DNA of 64,000 bases, taken from the NCBI RefSeq assembly GCF_010747415.1, contig NZ_JAAGNZ010000002.1:868001-932000 (forward strand), in the 5' to 3' direction. Of the stretch, positions 9,520 to 18,461 are shown piece by piece; the stretch's first letter is position 1, and every line of letters begins with the position of its first letter. The notes under the pieces were generated by a model. It had not been told where the DNA came from. It did not search any database and saw only the letters and a program-made list of their open reading frames with translations. A program made the position numbers and the translations under genes. The stretch comes from Spirosoma agri (GTDB lineage Bacteria; Bacteroidota; Bacteroidia; Cytophagales; Spirosomataceae).

Positions 9520-10044
9520 ATGAAAACTCAACTCATAACCGCTCATCTGATGACATACCTGACCCTGCTTTTTGTGTCGTTCGGGATCATAGCGCATGGT
9601 GACAACGGCATACGTTTAGCGACGGATAGATCTGAAAACGCTACTGTGATTGGTGAAATCAACGCTTACCGCAATCCGCTGTTGCTGAATAATCAACCGT
9701 TGAATTACAGTACATTTTCGCTGGCCAGCAAGGGTACACTGGCCGTCCTGTCAGGCGGTTCCGGAACGACTTGTAGCAAAAGAATACCATTCCGGATTTA
9801 TCTGAAACGGAACGAGCAACTAATCAATAACGGCGCGTCTGTCAACAACCGGGCTGTGTCTGAAATTGATATCGCTCCCGTACTGGCTATGGCCAAACCC
9901 GGCGACGTGCTGGTTATTGAACCAACGCGAAAAGAGGACGCTACGGCCCGACGAACCATTCGTCTGATCGGTTATTTTGACTATTTTCTCAAATCGCATA
10001 AAGACTTGTTTTCCTTCTGGCCAAACAAGGGGAACGGCTGTTAA
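9520..10044 (+). CDS. Secreted or membrane-anchored protein of unknown function
   Basis: 174 residues from ATG 9520. The frame is open from 9463, but that part overlaps the upstream gene and hides the hydrophobic N-terminus (about residues 8-25, LMTYLTLLFVSFGIIA), which acts as signal peptide or anchor. The body contains RIPFRIYLKR, then an IDIAPVLAMAKPGDVLVIEP stretch, aligning in pattern with the preceding small secreted protein, so the two may be paralogs. The ATG is 13 bp after the previous stop codon, and the next gene begins about 100 bp on. It probably works with 9096 at the cell surface or in the periplasm. No catalytic motif was seen. Confidence 0.72.
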   Translation: MKTQLITAHLMTYLTLLFVSFGIIAHGDNGIRLATDRSENATVIGEINAYRNPLLLNNQPLNYSTFSLASKGTLAVLSGGSGTTCSKRIPFRIYLKRNEQLINNGASVNNRAVSEIDIAPVLAMAKPGDVLVIEPTRKEDATARRTIRLIGYFDYFLKSHKDLFSFWPNKGNGC

Positions 10045-10146
10045 CGCTCATTGTCAATGACTTAATAGGTTCTGGCTGATTGATCGACACGTCAATAGAC
10101 AGTGCCTGTTTACGGTCGTAATACACTTACCTGGTAACGGAATAAA

Positions 10147-11091
10147 ATGGCTACGTTTACAGTGAAAACGGGTATGGTTATGAGAAAAGTAGCGGTTGTG
10201 CTTGTGTTGGTATCGGTTGGGCTGCTGTTTGTGCAGTTTGTTGGGTTGACTCCTACGGTTGGGAATACCGATGACCTGCGTTTTGCTCAGAAAGTGAATC
10301 TGGCTCTCCGCCGAACCGCGCACCATCTGCTCGCTGAAAAAGGCGATTCCATATCCCGCATTCCGCCCGTTCAACAACTAAATACGACTGTGTTTCGTGT
10401 CCGTCTCGAACAGCCATTCGACTACGGTCGGTTGCCGACGCTATTGGAGCAATCATTGGCTATTCATGGTATCAATGGCAACTACGATGTTACGGTGCTG
10501 GATTGCGTCAGTGGAGAACTGCAACTGGGGTATAATTTTCTGGATTTGCGTAAAGACAGTGGCGTACCCTGTGTCGGTCGAAAGCAGGGGCCGGGTTGCT
10601 ACAACCTCCAACTTGTTTTTACGGCTCCAACGACTCAGAACCAGCCGGGCACGGTTTGGGGGGCGGGACTGCTCGGGTTTCTGCTGCTGGGTGGAGCCTA
10701 CGTTTTCTGGATCAGGGCGAATAAAGAATCGAATAAGTCAATTACGCTGACCAACGATACCGTACCTAATGCTGGCATGTTGATTCGGGTAGGCCAACTG
10801 ACATTTAGTAACACGAATCAGGTCGTAACCGTGGCTGGTGTACAACATACGCTCACTTATCGCGAAGCCAAATTACTGCACCTGTTTATGCGTCATCCGA
10901 ACCAGCTACTGGAACGTGATTTTATCCTCAAATCAGTTTGGGAAGATGAAGGAATTATCGTCGGGCGCAGCGTCGATGTGTTTGTGTCCCGACTGCGTAA
11001 GCTGCTGCAAACAGATCCCGCCGTTCGAATCGTTGCCGTTCATGGCGTCGGTTATCGGCTGGAGGTTACGTTGATACAAGGTTCGGCGTAG
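10147..11091 (+). CDS. Membrane-anchored winged-helix transcriptional regulator
   Basis: 314 residues. Hydrophobic segments lie at about 13-33 and 170-189 and enclose an extracytoplasmic region with three or four cysteines (C120, C142, C151). The C-terminal about 100 residues form an OmpR/PhoB-type winged helix: LTYREAKLLHLFMRHPNQLLERDFIL, then VGRSVDVFVSRLRKLL (recognition helix) and the wing IVAVHGVGYRLE. This is a ToxR-like one-component layout in reverse order: sensor outside, DNA-binding domain C-terminal in the cytoplasm. Alternative starts at 10174 and 10180 would only shorten the N-terminal tail. It follows two small secreted proteins, which suggests it reads an extracytoplasmic signal from them; this is inference. 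A terminator follows. Confidence 0.85.
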   Translation: MATFTVKTGMVMRKVAVVLVLVSVGLLFVQFVGLTPTVGNTDDLRFAQKVNLALRRTAHHLLAEKGDSISRIPPVQQLNTTVFRVRLEQPFDYGRLPTLLEQSLAIHGINGNYDVTVLDCVSGELQLGYNFLDLRKDSGVPCVGRKQGPGCYNLQLVFTAPTTQNQPGTVWGAGLLGFLLLGGAYVFWIRANKESNKSITLTNDTVPNAGMLIRVGQLTFSNTNQVVTVAGVQHTLTYREAKLLHLFMRHPNQLLERDFILKSVWEDEGIIVGRSVDVFVSRLRKLLQTDPAVRIVAVHGVGYRLEVTLIQGSA

Positions 11092-11095
11092 CTGT

Positions 11096-11133
11096 CGTCC
11101 TGAACCGGACGATTGGTTGTCCATAATCGGACA
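11096..11133 (+). promoter_or_regulatory. Paired inverted-repeat activator site upstream of PadR 11240
   Basis: CGTCC-N6-GGACG (11096-11111) and TGTCC-N6-GGACA (11118-11133), both perfect, start to start 22 bp. Confidence 0.75.
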
Positions 11134-11154
11134 TTGATTTTTCGTATGATCAGT

Positions 11155-11190
11155 AAAAAAGCGGCTCAGTTGATCTTGAGCCGCTTTTTA
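11155..11190 (+). terminator. Intrinsic terminator between activator pair and promoter
   Basis: A-run, 13-bp stem AAAAAGCGGCTCA / TGAGCCGCTTTTT with an eight-base loop. It lies after the regulator gene at 10147, between the paired sites and the -24/-12 element of 11240, so it would stop read-through without separating DNA-looping sites. Confidence 0.85.
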
Positions 11191-11194
11191 TTTT

Positions 11195-11210
11195 CTGGCA
11201 AATCATTTGC
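11195..11210 (+). promoter_or_regulatory. Sigma-54-type -24/-12 promoter of PadR 11240
   Basis: CTGG-CAAATCATTT-GC, the best -12 match (TTTGC) of the seven. The GG starts 63 bp after the right activator site; the -12 G is 31 bp before the ATG. Confidence 0.68.
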
Positions 11211-11239
11211 TCAGCAAAAGTAGAACTAAATCGGGTAAC

Positions 11240-11584
11240 ATGAAACGGGCTTCGCTGGGGGAGTTTGAAGAAGTGGTTTTGCTGACGGTTGCTGTGCTGG
11301 AACTGGAGCGGCTGGCGTATGGTGTAGCCATTACCCACGAAATCATTGAGGAGACGGGCCGATCGGTTCGCTTGAACCAGATTCATGCCGCGTTGCAACG
11401 GCTCGAAGACAAAGGGATGGTGATCTCCGAAATGGGCGAACCAACGGCCGAACGCGGTGGCCGCCGGAAACGGCTCTTTATGGTTACGGCCTATGGCCGT
11501 CGGACGCTACAGGAAATCCAGGAAGTACGGGCGAGCTTATGGACGCGGTTGATCAGTCCGTTTAAACTGGTTACCAGCGTATGA
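11240..11584 (+). CDS. PadR family transcriptional regulator
   Basis: 114 residues from ATG 11240; the frame continues up to 11207, but 11240 gives the MKRASLGEFEEVVLL start shared with the other two PadR genes. The PadR winged helix is evident: YGVAITHEIIEETGRSVRLNQIHAALQRLEDKGMV, then the wing region GGRRKRLFMVTAYGRRTL. PadR proteins are usually ligand-responsive repressors. Its stop codon overlaps the start of the next permease by four bases (ATGA), so the two are translationally coupled. The PadR/prefix-permease pairing is a known Bacteroidota arrangement. Confidence 0.93.
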   Translation: MKRASLGEFEEVVLLTVAVLELERLAYGVAITHEIIEETGRSVRLNQIHAALQRLEDKGMVISEMGEPTAERGGRRKRLFMVTAYGRRTLQEIQEVRASLWTRLISPFKLVTSV

Positions 11585-14190
11585 CAGAGCTAAATCGTCG
11601 GACCGCACCCCGCTTAGCGGATCGTTTGCTCCGACTCCTTTGTGCACCACATCGTCTGGAAGAGGTCCAGGGCGATCTGCACGAAGAGTTCGCGTATCAG
11701 GTCGATCGCATTGGCGCGCGCCGGGCTAGGTGGCGCTACTGGTGGGATGTGCTGGGGTTTGTGAAGCCATTCGCCATGAAACGAGAATCAACGCAGTATT
11801 CAACAACTTTATTCAGTATTGGTATGATACGTAATTATTTTAGGACCGCCTGGCGTAATTTGTTGAAGAACAAGTTCTATTCGCTGCTCAACATTACGGG
11901 GCTAACTGCCGGGTTGGCGGTGGGTATTCTGATCCTGCTCTGGGTGCAGGATGAGCTAAGTTTCGATCGCTTTCATCGGCAATCCGACGCCATTTACCGG
12001 CTCGAAAATCGCGTTGGTACAGGGACCAGTCAGCAAATCTGGACAACGACCGTAGCTCCGATTGCCAGTTTCGCAAAGCGGGAGGTGCCTGAAGTAAAAG
12101 ACGCAGTTCGGCTGGCCTATAATAGCATGTATACCCTGTTCAAATACAAGGACAAAACAGTCAACGAAGACCATTCGTCGTTTACTGACCCAGCGTTCTT
12201 TTCGATGTTCGACTATACCCTCATCAAGGGGAATCCGGCAAAACCGTTTCCGGATAAATACTCCGTTGTGCTTACGGAAACCACCGCTAAACGGTATTTC
12301 GGTGACGAAAATCCAATCGGTAAAGTGCTGTCGGGTAGGGACAAGATTGCCTTTACGGTGAGTGGCGTAATCCGGGATTTTCCGAAAAATTCCAGTATAC
12401 AGGGCGACCTGTTTCTGCCGATTTCCCTGTTGTTCGATTCCATGTACAAAAACCGCACGGATGGGCGAACTATGGATACTGATTTTAGTGAGTTCAGCTA
12501 CGACACGTATCTGTTGCTACAGCCGGGCGCGTCGGTGGCGAATCTAGCCGTTAAACTGCGCACGATTCACCTGCGCAACAAACCAGACGACACGGATCTG
12601 ACCTATCTGCTGCAACCGTTGTCGGCGATGCACCTTTACAAGGCCGACGGCGCGGAGGGGGGTATCGAAACGGTTCGGATGTTTTCCATCATTGCGCTGC
12701 TTATTCTGGTTATTGCCTGTATCAATTACGTAAATCTGTCAACGGCTCGGTCCCTGCTGCGTTCCAAGGAAATCAGTATGCGCAAAATTGTGGGTGCGGC
12801 CCGAATCCAGTTGTTCGTTCAGTTTCTGGTGGAAACGGCTCTGCTTTTTTCATTCGCTGCGGTACTGGCACTTGGCTTGATCTATCTGTTGCTGCCGGCT
12901 TATAATCAGCTATCGGGTAAACAACTCGCGCTCGATTTTACCGACTATCACATCTGGGCGGTGATTGGGTTGACCATTACCGGAACGCTGGCCGCATCGA
13001 GCATTTATCCCGCCCTGCTGCTTTCCTCCTTCGAACCCCTTAAAGCACTGAAAGGGAAAGTGTCGGGACGAATCAACGAAGCTACCTTCCGGAAAGCGTT
13101 GGTCGTGATTCAATTTGCGGTTTCGGTTATTCTCATTGCGGGCACGTTCATCATCAGTAATCAGCTGCAATACATTCGGGCTAAAGAGCTGGGGTACGAC
13201 AAAACGCACGTATTCGCCTTCTTCATGCGCGACATGGGTAAGCACTATGATGCGGTGAAAGCAGATTTATTGAAGCAACCCGGTGTTACGGGCGTTACGC
13301 GGGCTAACGCGAACATTATCCAGCTTGGGGGGCAAACCGGCAATAATGACTGGGAAGGAAAGGAGCAGGGCGAAACCATGATGATGCGACCCTTGGCTAT
13401 TGATAAGGACTTTATTCCTTTCTTCAAGATGAAGCTGCTGAAGGGCACGAATTTTACGGGTGCCGTATCGGATTCACTACACTTTATTCTGAATGAAGCT
13501 GCGGTAAAGGCCGCCCGCATCAACGATCCCATCGGGAAGCGATTTCGGTTATGGGAGCGTAACGGAACCATCGTTGGCGTTGTGAAGGACTTTCACTTTG
13601 CGTCGATGCGGCAGAAAATAGAACCGGCTATCTTCTATTACGAACCGGCCCGATTGGGATCAATTTACATCAAAACGACCGGCAAGGAGGCTGCACAGGC
13701 CATTGCGCAAGCTCAGCAATCGTGGAAGCAATACAATGCCGATTACCCGTTCGAATACTTTTTCCTGGACGCACTGTTCGATGATCTTTATAAGTCGGAA
13801 CAGCAAACGGGGCTCCTGTTTACCATCTTTGCCTCTATTGCCATTCTGATTTCCTGCCTGGGTCTGTTTGGTCTGGCAACGTATACCGCGCAGGTACGGA
13901 CCCGTGAAATTGGCGTTCGTAAAGTGCTGGGGGCCAGTGTGACCGGTATTATTCAGTTATTAGCCAAAGACTTTGTTCAACTGGTCATTATTGCTATTGT
14001 CATTGCCGTTCCAATCGCGTGGTGGTCTATGAACCAATGGTTACAGGATTTCGCCTATCGAATCGACATCCAGTGGTGGGTCTTTGCCCTGGCGGGCCTG
14101 CTAGCCCTGGCAATTGCCCTGCTTACCGTCAGTTTCCAGAGCATCAAAGCCGCCTTGATGAATCCCGTAAAATCATTACGAAGCGACTAA
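11581..14190 (+). CDS. Prefix-domain MacB/FtsX-like permease
   Basis: 869 residues. Residues about 8-75 form the extra domain known as permease prefix domain (PRLADRLLRLLCAPHRLEEV, then DLHEEF and a W-R-Y-W-W segment). The permease core begins at an internal methionine, M82 (MIRNYFRTAWRNL), exactly where prefix-less paralogs start. The first FtsX block is at about 379 (IACINYVNLSTARSLLRSKEISMRK, with the unusual ISMRK) and the second at about 772. The prefix is almost identical in DNA to that of the next gene although the cores differ strongly. It overlaps the PadR gene by four bases, so that PadR probably controls it. Confidence 0.94.
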   Translation: MTELNRRTAPRLADRLLRLLCAPHRLEEVQGDLHEEFAYQVDRIGARRARWRYWWDVLGFVKPFAMKRESTQYSTTLFSIGMIRNYFRTAWRNLLKNKFYSLLNITGLTAGLAVGILILLWVQDELSFDRFHRQSDAIYRLENRVGTGTSQQIWTTTVAPIASFAKREVPEVKDAVRLAYNSMYTLFKYKDKTVNEDHSSFTDPAFFSMFDYTLIKGNPAKPFPDKYSVVLTETTAKRYFGDENPIGKVLSGRDKIAFTVSGVIRDFPKNSSIQGDLFLPISLLFDSMYKNRTDGRTMDTDFSEFSYDTYLLLQPGASVANLAVKLRTIHLRNKPDDTDLTYLLQPLSAMHLYKADGAEGGIETVRMFSIIALLILVIACINYVNLSTARSLLRSKEISMRKIVGAARIQLFVQFLVETALLFSFAAVLALGLIYLLLPAYNQLSGKQLALDFTDYHIWAVIGLTITGTLAASSIYPALLLSSFEPLKALKGKVSGRINEATFRKALVVIQFAVSVILIAGTFIISNQLQYIRAKELGYDKTHVFAFFMRDMGKHYDAVKADLLKQPGVTGVTRANANIIQLGGQTGNNDWEGKEQGETMMMRPLAIDKDFIPFFKMKLLKGTNFTGAVSDSLHFILNEAAVKAARINDPIGKRFRLWERNGTIVGVVKDFHFASMRQKIEPAIFYYEPARLGSIYIKTTGKEAAQAIAQAQQSWKQYNADYPFEYFFLDALFDDLYKSEQQTGLLFTIFASIAILISCLGLFGLATYTAQVRTREIGVRKVLGASVTGIIQLLAKDFVQLVIIAIVIAVPIAWWSMNQWLQDFAYRIDIQWWVFALAGLLALAIALLTVSFQSIKAALMNPVKSLRSD

Positions 14191-14191
14191 C

Positions 14192-14255
14192 GTAGATGGT
14201 ATTGCTGACGCTAATGAGACGCAAGGGATTGCCGCACCGGCGGACCGGTCTCTAC
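14192..14255. repeat. GTAGAGAC-family repeat, copy 4 (asymmetric)
   Basis: A complete right arm (GCAAGGGATTGCCGC...GACCGGTCTCTAC) and the TTGCTGACGC core, but only GTAGATGG on the left. A half-deleted copy, located between two prefix permeases. Confidence 0.75.
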
Positions 14256-14267
14256 AAAACAGAACTT

Positions 14268-16871
14268 ATGACACGTCCACCCCGTTTAGCGGACCGCCTA
14301 CTGGCATTTTTCTGCGCTCCTCATCGACTGGAAGAGGTGCAGGGTGATCTGCACGAAGAGTTCGCGTATCAGGTCGATCGCATTGGCGCGCGCCGGGCTA
14401 GGTGGCGTTACTGGTGGGATGTGCTGGGATTCGTGAAGCCATTCGCTATGAAACGAGAAAAACAGGACTATTCAATTTCTATACTCAGCCCAGCTATGCT
14501 ACGAAATTATTTCGCCATTGCGTTTCGCCAGCTTTGGAAAAACCCGTTGTTCAGTGCGATAAACATCATTGGGTTAACGGTCGGTCTGGCGGTCAGTATG
14601 TTCATCGCGCTGTACGTCTGGCACGAGTTTCATTACGACCGTTTCGAACCATCGGCCAGCCGGATATACCGGATTGCGTCGGTGGCGAAATATGGCGATC
14701 AGGAAGTGATCTTTTCAGGATTGCACGAATCATTTGGACGCGAGATAAAACGGCAGATTCCCGAAGTAGAAATGGTCGTTCGCTTTTCGGATGGTATGGG
14801 CGACGTCGTGTTGCAGACTGACCAAAACCACCGGTTTAAAGAAACGAACATTGGCTTCGCTGATGAATCGATGTTGACCGTAATGGGCATCCGGCTTCTT
14901 CAGGGAAATAGTCAAACGGCGCTTCGGGAGCCCAATCAGATCGTGCTGACCCGACAGTTGGCTGAAAAGTATTTCGGACGGCAGAACCCCCTCGGTAAGA
15001 CACTGATTTTTGATAAGCAGTATCCCATGACGGTATCGGGTATTACGGACGATTTGCCCACAAATTCGATCATTCAGTTTAATGGCCTGGTCTCGTTGAG
15101 TTCCATGCCCACGCTCGGCGCTCATCAGCAGAATGCCTACAAAGGAGGTGGTTTCCTGACTACCTATCTGCTGGTGCGCCCGGACGCGAACGTCAGGCTG
15201 ATCGAGCAGAAACTAAAGAGCGTAAAGTCGGATGTGCTGTTTGCCGATACGTCGGCTAGTTACTTTCTCGAAGCGCTGCCCTCAGTGCACCTGGATGGTC
15301 GTGGTCAGCCGACAGACACGCGGCAGTCCTTGTACATCCTGCTAACGATTGCGCTGATCATTCTGGGCCTGGCTGTTATTAATTATGTGAGCCTCACCAC
15401 AGCCCGCGCGACCAAGCGGGCGCGTGAAGTCGGTATTCGAAAGGCCGTTGGTGGGCAGCGTAATGAATTGGTAAGCCAGTTTTTTATGGAATCATTCCTG
15501 ACGACGACACTGGCGTTCGTGTTGTCGCTGGTGTTGTTGCAACTGCTTTTTCCGTGGGCGAACCAAACGCTTGATTTGCACATGGATACCCGCCTGTTGA
15601 CGCAGGGGCCGTACCTGGGGTTAATGCTCACCTTGTGGCTATGCTGTTCCCTGCTGTCGGGAGGGTATCCCGCCTTGTTGCTGTCTGGGTTTCGGCCTGC
15701 AGCTGTGCTCAAAGGAGCAGCGAGCGGACGGCACAGTGGCGCTGGCGTTCGCCGGGTGTTTACAACCGTTCAGTTTACGGCGTCAATTGGGCTACTGATC
15801 TGTAGTCTGGTGCTGTATTCGCAGATGCGCTTCCTGCGAACCCAAAACCTGGGTATCAACCGGGCGCAGGTTGTGGGGATTCGTATCGACGGTGATATGG
15901 TATCACAGTTTCCTGCGTTGCGCGATGGTATTCGCCAGTGGGCCGGTAGTGGCAACGTAGCTGTCTCCAACACTGCGTTGTTTACCAACAATATTGCCAC
16001 CTGGTTCATGAAAACAGAGAAGACAAAAAAGCAGTTGATGGTCAATGTCCTGACTGTCGACAAGCCTTTTTTTGCCATGATGGGCGTTCGCTGGCAGACC
16101 AGTCCGGTGGGTTGGAATGCAAGGCCAATCACCAAAGAACTCACGGTCTATAACCAAACGCTGCTCAACGAGGCTGGTATAAAAGGAGATCCAATTCAGC
16201 AGCCTTCGCCGTTCAAAGACCAGCACACCGATGGTGTCGTCGCGGATTTTCACGTGCGTAGTTTGCACGGTCCCGTTTCACCGATGCAGTTAACCGTGGT
16301 TAGTGATACCAACCGATCTATGATGGCCAATGGTGGGTATATTCTGGTTCGGTTGAGTCCGAAAACGGATGTGTCGCAGGCGCTGGATCAGCTTAAAGCG
16401 GTGTATAATGCGCACCAGCCAACGTCGCCCTTCGACTATTATTTTCTGGATGAAGCCTACGACAAACTCTATGCGAAAGAAACGCGATTGATGCAGTTGT
16501 TCAACGGATTTACGGTACTCACGTTATTGGTTGCCTGTCTGGGCCTACTGGGATTAATGACGTTCTCCGTCGACGTTCGTACCAAAGAAATTGGTGTGCG
16601 TAAGGTGCTAGGTGCATCGGTTGCTGGCATTGTCGTTTTACTCTCAAAAGACTTTCTGAAGCTGGTAGTGCTTGCCATTTTAATTGCCTCGCCAGTGGCC
16701 TGGTGGGCGATGAACAAATGGCTTCAAAACTTTACCTACAAGATCGACATCGAGTGGTGGGTCTTCGCATTGGCTGCTGGACTGGCAACGGGTATCGCGA
16801 TTATAACCATCTCGTTTCAGAGCGTAAAAGCCGCCCTGACAAATCCGGTCAAGTCACTACGGAGCGAATAA
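14268..16871 (+). CDS. Prefix-domain MacB/FtsX-like permease
   Basis: 867 residues from ATG 14268; the frame is open from 14196, but that part reads through the repeat. The prefix domain (residues about 4-70) matches that of 11581 nearly word for word. The core starts at M77 (MLRNYFAIAFRQLWKNPLF) and is among the most divergent in the window. The first FtsX block (about 369) reads LAVINYVSLTTARATKRAREVGIRKAVGG, without the usual ACINF cysteine. The second extracytoplasmic domain contains an unusual LFTNNIATWFMKTEK and QPSPFKDQHTDG region. The tail is NPVKSLRSE. It has no PadR of its own and probably belongs to the 11240 unit. Confidence 0.93.
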   Translation: MTRPPRLADRLLAFFCAPHRLEEVQGDLHEEFAYQVDRIGARRARWRYWWDVLGFVKPFAMKREKQDYSISILSPAMLRNYFAIAFRQLWKNPLFSAINIIGLTVGLAVSMFIALYVWHEFHYDRFEPSASRIYRIASVAKYGDQEVIFSGLHESFGREIKRQIPEVEMVVRFSDGMGDVVLQTDQNHRFKETNIGFADESMLTVMGIRLLQGNSQTALREPNQIVLTRQLAEKYFGRQNPLGKTLIFDKQYPMTVSGITDDLPTNSIIQFNGLVSLSSMPTLGAHQQNAYKGGGFLTTYLLVRPDANVRLIEQKLKSVKSDVLFADTSASYFLEALPSVHLDGRGQPTDTRQSLYILLTIALIILGLAVINYVSLTTARATKRAREVGIRKAVGGQRNELVSQFFMESFLTTTLAFVLSLVLLQLLFPWANQTLDLHMDTRLLTQGPYLGLMLTLWLCCSLLSGGYPALLLSGFRPAAVLKGAASGRHSGAGVRRVFTTVQFTASIGLLICSLVLYSQMRFLRTQNLGINRAQVVGIRIDGDMVSQFPALRDGIRQWAGSGNVAVSNTALFTNNIATWFMKTEKTKKQLMVNVLTVDKPFFAMMGVRWQTSPVGWNARPITKELTVYNQTLLNEAGIKGDPIQQPSPFKDQHTDGVVADFHVRSLHGPVSPMQLTVVSDTNRSMMANGGYILVRLSPKTDVSQALDQLKAVYNAHQPTSPFDYYFLDEAYDKLYAKETRLMQLFNGFTVLTLLVACLGLLGLMTFSVDVRTKEIGVRKVLGASVAGIVVLLSKDFLKLVVLAILIASPVAWWAMNKWLQNFTYKIDIEWWVFALAAGLATGIAIITISFQSVKAALTNPVKSLRSE

Positions 16872-17056
16872 GCCGTAGACAGAGCATGTGTAGCAATACA
16901 GGTATCTGTGTGGAGGACAGTGGAAAAGGGTGGGAGACTCTCTCCTTATTAGCAGTCTGATAGGTAGGAAATCAGTAGATTGAAAAGCAGAAGACAGCCT
17001 GGATTGGCCTCAAATTGAGTTTGCTTAAATCGGTAGTGTAGGATAAGCTATTTTGA

Positions 17057-17094
17057 GAAAAAAAGGGGAGGAGGGGTGCATCTGGCACCCCTCC
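17057..17094 (-). terminator. Intrinsic terminator of the PH-domain gene (minus strand)
   Basis: GGAGGGGTGC / GCACCCCTCC stem (17070-17079 with 17085-17094). Read on the minus strand it is followed by CCCC and a seven-T run. It may also slow transcription from permease 14268 on the plus strand. Confidence 0.75.
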
Positions 17095-17112
17095 TTGTGG
17101 TTTAAACTCCAT

Positions 17113-17493
17113 TTAGCCCAGAACGTGGTTTGCCAGGACCTTTTGCAGATCGTAGATATTGACGCTCTTATTAAACTTCTTAGCGATACTAGGCACCTGC
17201 TCACTCGAAACCCATATTTTCAATTCTGCATCCAGGTCTAGATGACCGGCGGTTTCAATGCTAAAGCGTGTAATACTCTTATAGGGAATGGATAAATAGT
17301 CGATTTTGCGACCCGTAAGCCCTTGCTTATCTACCAGAATCAATCGTTTGTTGGTAAACATGAACACGTCTCGGATGAGCGTAAAACCGATTTCAATAGA
17401 CTCCGAATCTGATAGCAAGTGTCCGTAGTCTTTATGGAGTGTTTCAGGCGTTACGGTACCCGCATTGCCTAGTAAAGCGGAAAATAGTCCCAT
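17113..17493 (-). CDS. PH domain-containing protein (bPH_1/YvbH-like)
   Basis: 126 residues, no signal peptide or membrane segment, so cytoplasmic. The sequence follows the bacterial PH fold of the YvbH type: a leading helix (LLSDSESIEIGF), FMFTNKRLILVDKQGLTGRKIDYLSIPYKSI in the barrel, and a terminal helix (SVNIYDLQKVLANHVL). The conserved TNKRLILVDKQG signature is the main support. The molecular role of this family is poorly known. It is one of two genes on the minus strand in an array that otherwise runs entirely on the plus strand, and ends convergently towards permease 14268. Confidence 0.85.
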   Translation of the reverse strand: MGLFSALLGNAGTVTPETLHKDYGHLLSDSESIEIGFTLIRDVFMFTNKRLILVDKQGLTGRKIDYLSIPYKSITRFSIETAGHLDLDAELKIWVSSEQVPSIAKKFNKSVNIYDLQKVLANHVLG

Positions 17494-17530
17494 ATATGTG
17501 GTTTAAATCGATTGGTAATAGGTATAGATG

Positions 17531-18013
17531 TTAATTGCACAAACTGCGATCAACATATTGTTTACGTCCACTGCCTGTGAGGTAATAGCATCCACCACGA
17601 GGACCTGTGTAATAAGTTCTGGCTTGTGATGTTCGATAGCTGCTCGTAGCATGGTAACTGCCTGAACGGCTACTACCATCAACTGTACCGACGCGACCAG
17701 ATTGTATTGTCGCGTCCGAACTGGCCTGTAAACGACTGTATTTATCGTGAAGGTCTTCATTTTTAGCCTTCAAACTGGCTATTTCCTTACGATAGGCCTC
17801 CAATTCTTTTTCCTGACTGCTGATTCGGTCTTGCAAGGGCTTTAACTCGCTTTTAGCCTGATTGCGAACGTCTCGGAGTTGCTTACTAACCACGCCAAGT
17901 TCGTACTGACAGTTTTCCAGATCTACGGCGGCAGCACTGACCTCTTTAACTTGGTTTTGAGCAAATAAACGAATGGGTATCAGGCATATAGCTAGTAAAA
18001 GTAGTAGTCTCAT
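17531..18013 (-). CDS. Secreted coiled-coil protein with C-terminal PBCV basic-adaptor-like motif
   Basis: 160 residues from ATG at 18013; the frame extends to 18103, but 18013 gives a proper signal peptide (MRLLLLLAICLIPIRLFAQ). Residues about 30-105 form a coiled coil (LENCQYELGVVSKQL, KELEAYRKEIASLKAK). A Ser/Thr/Arg-rich linker follows. The last about 25 residues (TYYTGPRGGCYYLTGSGRKQ, YVDRSLC) fit the short PBCV-specific basic adaptor motif common in Bacteroidota secreted proteins. Function unknown. It is 37 bp upstream of the PH-domain gene on the same strand, so they may be cotranscribed. Confidence 0.75.
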   Translation of the reverse strand: MRLLLLLAICLIPIRLFAQNQVKEVSAAAVDLENCQYELGVVSKQLRDVRNQAKSELKPLQDRISSQEKELEAYRKEIASLKAKNEDLHDKYSRLQASSDATIQSGRVGTVDGSSRSGSYHATSSYRTSQARTYYTGPRGGCYYLTGSGRKQYVDRSLCN

Positions 18014-18316
18014 TCTATTGAAAAGTAGGTTATTGAATAAAGTTAAAAATTCCCGATACAATACTGGTGGAGCAAAGGCTTGAACAGGTTCCTTACTCAT
18101 CAAAAGAAGGAGCCTATTGTAAACAGAAAACGGTCTGTTTTTAGGTAAGGATCACACGCCTGTATAGAAGTCAACAAGTATCAAAAGTAACCTTTCATTT
18201 GATAGCAATCGCAAAGTAGCTGAAACAAAGGGAGTAAGCTGTTTTGATGCACGATCAGTTGGGCAGGGGTGCCGTCAAAATGCGTATACGCCTGTCGGTA
18301 CCTGACCCGTTCCACC
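18014..18316. other. Intergenic stretch without recognised gene
   Basis: Left part of the 448-bp gap between the divergent genes 18013 (minus) and 18462 (plus). It must hold the promoter of the minus-strand pair, but no clear -33/-7 or -24/-12 element was identified. A minus-strand frame at 18181-18423 runs through the activator sites and has no family features. Confidence 0.5.
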
Positions 18317-18354
18317 CGTTCGGTATCGGACGGGCGAGTGTCCAGAAACGGACA
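18317..18354 (+). promoter_or_regulatory. Paired inverted-repeat activator site upstream of PadR 18462
   Basis: CGTTC-N6-GGACG (18317-18332) and TGTCC-N6-GGACA (18339-18354, perfect), start to start 22 bp. Confidence 0.73.
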
Positions 18355-18416
18355 AGTGTGTAATCCTAAAATTTGTAAAATGCTCTTTTTTCGTAGCGTA
18401 GGGCCATAGTTTATAG

Positions 18417-18432
18417 TTGGCATCGCATTTGA
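18417..18432 (+). promoter_or_regulatory. Sigma-54-type -24/-12 promoter of PadR 18462
   Basis: TTGG-CATCGCATTT-GA. The GG starts 64 bp after the right activator site; the -12 G is 31 bp before the ATG, the same as for PadR 11240. Confidence 0.65.
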
Positions 18433-18461
18433 TCGGCATTATCGTATAAAATAGATACTGG

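Noticed and set aside
17503..17760. Minus-strand 85-codon frame overlapping the secreted coiled-coil gene
   Set aside because: It overlaps 17531-18013 on the same strand in another frame; the latter has a signal peptide, coiled coil and a recognisable C-terminal motif.
18181..18423. Minus-strand 80-codon frame in the gap before PadR 18462
   Set aside because: It runs straight through the paired activator sites and the start of the -24/-12 element, has no signal peptide, motif or neighbour support, and its composition looks like random translation.
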